A stretch of DNA of 64,000 nt from Russula earlei (Eukaryota > Basidiomycota > Agaricomycetes > Russulales > Russulaceae), in the NCBI GenBank assembly GCA_025769875.1, contig JAGFNK010000114.1, positions 1-64,000 of the forward strand. Direction: 5' to 3'. Positions 60,492-64,000 of this stretch are shown one piece after another. The position numbers and the translations under genes were made by a program. The notes under the pieces were generated by a model that saw nothing but the letters and a program-made list of their open reading frames with translations, made no database searches and was not told the DNA's origin. Position 1 is the stretch's first letter; the number at the start of each line of letters is the position of its first letter.

Positions 60492-62566
60492 TTACACAAC
60501 GACAGCTGTTGGAACGTCCTCAATGTCCAACCGCCTGCGCTTGGGGGCAGGACAATCTGACGGCTCATCGTCGTCCACCACAACAATCGGCGATGACGCG
60601 CTGGCTTCTCCCTCAGCTTGGGCGTCAGAGGCGCCCGATGGTGAGGGAGTAGGTAGCAAGGCCTCGATGGGTGGCGGCGCGCCACGCGTAGGTAGGGGCG
60701 TCGTCGTGAATAATGCCGTGTCTGGACGTGACTTATCTTTCCTTTCCGTCTGTGCGCTTGTGTCGCTGGGTGCCGCACCGCGAGTGCGCTTTCCACGACC
60801 TCGCCCACGAGCACGACCCTCCGTCTTGATTCTTTCTTTTAGAAAGCGTACGATGTGTCCCTGGAGAATCTCGAGTGCCTTCTGCGCGCCAAGAGCTTCC
60901 AGTTCACGTAACTGCACTGGCGTGAGGTGAGAAAAGATCGTGGGATTGAGAATCAGCTGATTCTCATGCAGAACGATTGGTGGTGTCGACAGATGCGAAG
61001 TGGCAGAATTTGTCGTTGGGGCATCGTTAGTCGAGGCAGAGGAATGGGAAGCGGGCACAGGTCCGACGATGATAGGGAGAATAACAGAGGCTGGTATAGG
61101 AGGGATCGACGACGCTGAAAGCCCCGCGGAGGATGACTCGGCAGGTGATGCGCCGCTTGCGGCCTGCAGTGATACCGCGTTTGCGGTTCCAGGAGATCGC
61201 GACGATGCATTTAGAGAGGTTTGCTGTGGTGCGCTAGAGGGTTCAACCTTGACTGTCTGTCCAGATGCTGACCCTGGTGCCGGCTGAGGAGTGGCCTCTT
61301 TCCTGAATACCAAGGGAGTGGACGTAAGTGGTGGCGGCAGTGGGGTGCCTTTCGGTTCGCCGCGCACGCTACGCTTCAGGGGGGGTTCTAGCGCGACCGC
61401 AGTCTTACCTTTCCTTCCACCTGTCTTGGGGTCTTTACCTCCAGCAGCAGCACTAGAGGCAGCACGGGCTTCTTGCTCTTCGAACATGCGTTCGCGGTCG
61501 GCCTCGACTGTCCAATAGAAGCCCTTGCCACGTTCGCCAGCAGACCTCTCCACCTTGCGGAAGGCAGGATTCGAGGAGAGATTATGTCGGACTGATTTCT
61601 GTATCAGGCGATATGTCGGCAGATATTCAACACGTCACGGAGAAACCGACATACCTCCCACCCTGTCTTCTCATTGAAACGGTACCAGTCAAAGTTTTCC
61701 ATCATCCACGAAATGATATCCTGCAACGTAGCCTTGCCGCCAAGCGACTTGATAGCACGGTAACAGAGTTGTGCATACGTGAATGGTGGCTTTGGTGGCA
61801 TATCTTCAGGAGCAGGTTTCGGGCAGTGGTGGGGGATCTTCTAATCGTTTGCGTGCATTTCTGGTCGTAGACTTGGCCTTTCCAATTGTGTTCGAGTTTG
61901 GAAGTGTTTGAGCTATCGAAGGTGGTAGGGGTGGAGCTTTACGCGGTGGAGAGGCGGCCGGAGCGGGAGGAGGAGATGCAGAGGGAAGAGGCGAGGGAGG
62001 GGATAGAGATGTGATGTCAACGGAAGGAGATCGGGGGTGCGCAGGGGATGATTGGGGGCTAGGGGATAGGGAGTCCTCAGGAGCCGGTGGGGGAGGAAGC
62101 ACGAAGTGGAACGTGCGCGATGCTATCTGGATCTGCGAACTGGCCATGTGTCGGTAGGATAACACACGTGAAGAGAGGAGAGAAACTACCGCTCGCCCAA
62201 GGGAACTTTGTTTCCCTTACCACACCATGTCCCATCTACCCAAGCACCGTTCCTGCCCAGCACCATAAGAACGAAGCGCTCCTCTTCCTCCTCGTATTCG
62301 ATGCGAGCATGGAGACGCGAAACGCTCTTGAGAAGACCCAAGTCAACGTCCACCTGGGTCTGTTCAGACGAGGAAGCGGTGGATGTAGGGATGCAGCGAC
62401 GACCGATGGTGACGTTGAGGGTCTGGAGGTAATAAGTGAAGTTTGGAAAGACGAGACTGTAATACGCGCTGATCTTGTCTGAGACGGGTTCTGTATTGAG
62501 AGAGGGGTCGTCTACAAGAGCAGAGACACGCTGGGAATCTGGAGGGGATGCGGTGCGAGAAGTCAT
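60492..62566 (-). CDS. FHA plus forkhead transcription factor (Fhl1/Fkh-like)
   Basis: Nuclear regulator with an N-terminal FHA domain (IGRRC ... SVSRLHARIEY ... RNGAWVDGTW, within residues 45-125, phosphothreonine-binding) and a forkhead DNA-binding domain (PPKPPFTYAQLCYRAIKSLG, DIISWMMENFDWYRF, SVRHNLSSNPAFRKVERS, GKGFYWTV). A long Pro/Ser/Ala-rich C-terminus ends EDVPTAVVV. Exon 1 is 62566-62190 and exon 2 starts at 62139. The forkhead exon ends at 61655 and the last exon is 61598-60492. The join between exon 2 and the forkhead exon (about 61820-61880) could not be solved with GT-AG sites. The FHA-then-forkhead order is shared with yeast Fhl1 and Fkh1/2; which one this is cannot be settled. 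Divergent from MTFP1 by 115 bp. Confidence 0.87.
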
Positions 62567-62681
62567 TGTCGTCGAGAGTGACGGAAGACAAGGTGCTGTT
62601 CTCTTCCAAAGCAAGTTAACTCATGATCACGTGATATGACACCCACGCCCGCACCCTCGCTCCCCCCTCACCGCCCGACAA

Positions 62682-63453
62682 ATGGCTTTGCAGTCCGCCA
62701 GATCCGCCGCAGACAATCTCGCGGACAAAGACGTTGACTCTACAGAAACGGATATTCGCTATGCTGCATATGGTGCTCGTCTTCGCACTGCTCTTCGCGC
62801 CAGTCATCGCTATCTCGCCTATGTGCGACGCTCTTCCTTTGTTGGCTTCGATCAACTTACACACCTTGGTTCTGTCATCAGACTAGCGACGTCGGAGAAG
62901 CTTTCAGACCTATCGTACCGCCCTCCGTAGTGACGGCAGCCTACGGGATTTCATGGCTATACTTGGTGGGGTAAGTTTCCCCAAGATTTAGCCACGCCGT
63001 TAGCTCTCCGACCAACGTTCCTTTCAGAGACGTAAGTTACGAATCTTACAAGGCCCACCGACGTGGCCCCACAGCCTTTGAAGCTGCTCACTTCACTGAA
63101 CCAACTCGCTTAGGTCTCGTTGCAGTGAAACGGGCCGCATTTCAATCTGTTGCCTCAATGTGAGTCCAGCCCCTTGTTATTGTAGCACTCCTGAGCCCAT
63201 GAATATCCCTAAATCAAGGGCCCTTCCCGCTTTCACGATTCACACTGCCGTTAAGCAGGCGAAGAAAGCTTTTGATAAGTCAACCAGCCTCCGAGTTCGT
63301 GCTTGGGGTCCGACTGTCACTGGGCTGGCTATCGTTCCTGCCCTTCCTTATCTCTTCGACCATCCAGTAGAAGTAGCCTCTGATCGTGCTTTCGAATGGG
63401 TCGAGCACCAGCTAGCAAAATCCGATAAGGGAGCAGGGACTGATGCTCATTAA
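62682..63453 (+). CDS. MTFP1: Mitochondrial fission process protein 1 (MTP18) homologue
   Basis: Inner mitochondrial membrane protein of the MTP18 family, linked to mitochondrial fission. Exons 62682-62822, 62882-62970, 63028-63159 and 63219-63453 give 198 residues. Conserved runs: VDSTETDIRYAAYGARLRTA, TSDVGEAFRPIVPPSVVTAA, YGISWLYLVGDVSYESYKAH, LVAVKRAAFQSVASMALPAF, TIHTAVKQA, and WGPTVTGLAIVPALPYLFDH. The last two contain likely membrane segments. All four exon joins keep frame with 57-59-nt introns. Confidence 0.93.
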
Positions 63454-64000
63454 TCATTCCCATACCACGACTTGTTACTCGGACTTTGTCGGAATTCATA
63501 GATGGTAGAGAGACGATAGCGCATGCATACAAATTCCCAATTTGGGGGAATGTGACCGCTACTATGACAAGACAAGGTGACAATATAAGTTACTGGATAT
63601 TGTTTGAACTTCTCTTCGCTACCACGGAACGTCACAGTTGGTTGTATAAAATACACTCAGACCGACCGGCCTAACGCGAGGGGTATGGAGCTAATTGAGT
63701 CCGGTGGGATAACGCCGGCCTCTGTGACCACAGCTGTTATACTACACGGAGGGGTAAGGTCGTATAACGGATTGAGAATCTCGAGGTTGAGTTGATTCTG
63801 AATGATCAGGGAAGCTGGTGATCGATTCCGAGGAAAGCACGAAAATGAGTCGCCAGAGGGAGCTTAATCGGCTGTTAGTCCCATGACACGGCAAAAATGA
63901 GTGATATCAATCACCTAGTTCATTCTTTGTAAAGCTATCCAGACGCACGCCCTCCGAAAATTTGTAAGTCTCGCAGCAGACAACGACAGGGATGGCATGT
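63454..64000. other. 3' flank of MTFP1, no gene seen
   Basis: No ORF above 70 codons with recognisable features; the window ends here. Confidence 0.5.

Overview
This 64-kb window comes from a basidiomycete fungus, most likely an Agaricomycete (mushroom-forming lineage). Supporting signs are intron-dense genes with mostly 45-70 nt GT-AG introns and CTRAY-like branch points, a fungal alpha-aminoadipate lysine gene (LYS12), and transposon families typical of such genomes. I cannot name the genus from sequence alone; no rRNA, convincing tRNA or CRISPR was seen.

Bases 1 to about 19,000 are a CpG-poor, gene-free transposon graveyard. It holds the 3' end of a Ty3/gypsy chromovirus with its 3' LTR, inserted into a reverse-oriented Ty1/copia element whose 5' LTR, primer-binding site and gag are visible. 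Next come a MULE transposase gene split by a solo LTR, a hAT transposase gene split by two solo LTRs, an unknown minus-strand ORF family split by two more, a minisatellite split by another, a gypsy reverse-transcriptase fragment and a further solo LTR. Seven solo LTRs are placed to the base by their 5-bp target-site duplications (six exact, one with a single mismatch).

From about 19 kb onward composition changes and genes are closely packed, apart from a 4.3-kb gap at 49.9-54.2 kb. In order: a Ser/Pro-rich orphan (-), LYS12 homoisocitrate dehydrogenase (-), CDT2/DTL WD40 ubiquitin-ligase receptor (+), ARL1 GTPase (-), HEM1 5-aminolevulinate synthase (-), ARG8 acetylornithine aminotransferase (-), a hotdog thioesterase (-), CWC21 spliceosome factor (-), FMN1 riboflavin kinase (-), TAF8 (+), a multi-Myb SNAPC4-like factor (-), SND2/TMEM208 (+), an SFR1 recombination mediator (+), a short-chain dehydrogenase (+), an IME4/METTL3 m6A methyltransferase (+), an orphan (-), a CGI-58-type lipid hydrolase/acyltransferase (-), KCS1 inositol-hexakisphosphate kinase (+), QCR9 (-), mitochondrial ribosomal protein uS11m (+), an FHA-forkhead factor (-) and MTFP1 (+).

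Five adjacent gene pairs are head-to-head with only 93-170 bp between start codons. Many products act in mitochondria (LYS12, HEM1, ARG8, QCR9, uS11m, MTFP1, probably the thioesterase and the CGI-58 homologue), but there is no sign of an operon-like pathway cluster. Exon boundaries were worked out by hand from splice motifs and reading-frame arithmetic. Several conserved genes show a splice or frame oddity: two probable GC-AG introns (HEM1, ARG8), an 18-nt microexon plus a one-base frame break (LYS12), a 25-nt frame gap (KCS1), two frame breaks (uS11m) and an unresolved junction (forkhead gene). No wholly new system could be demonstrated.
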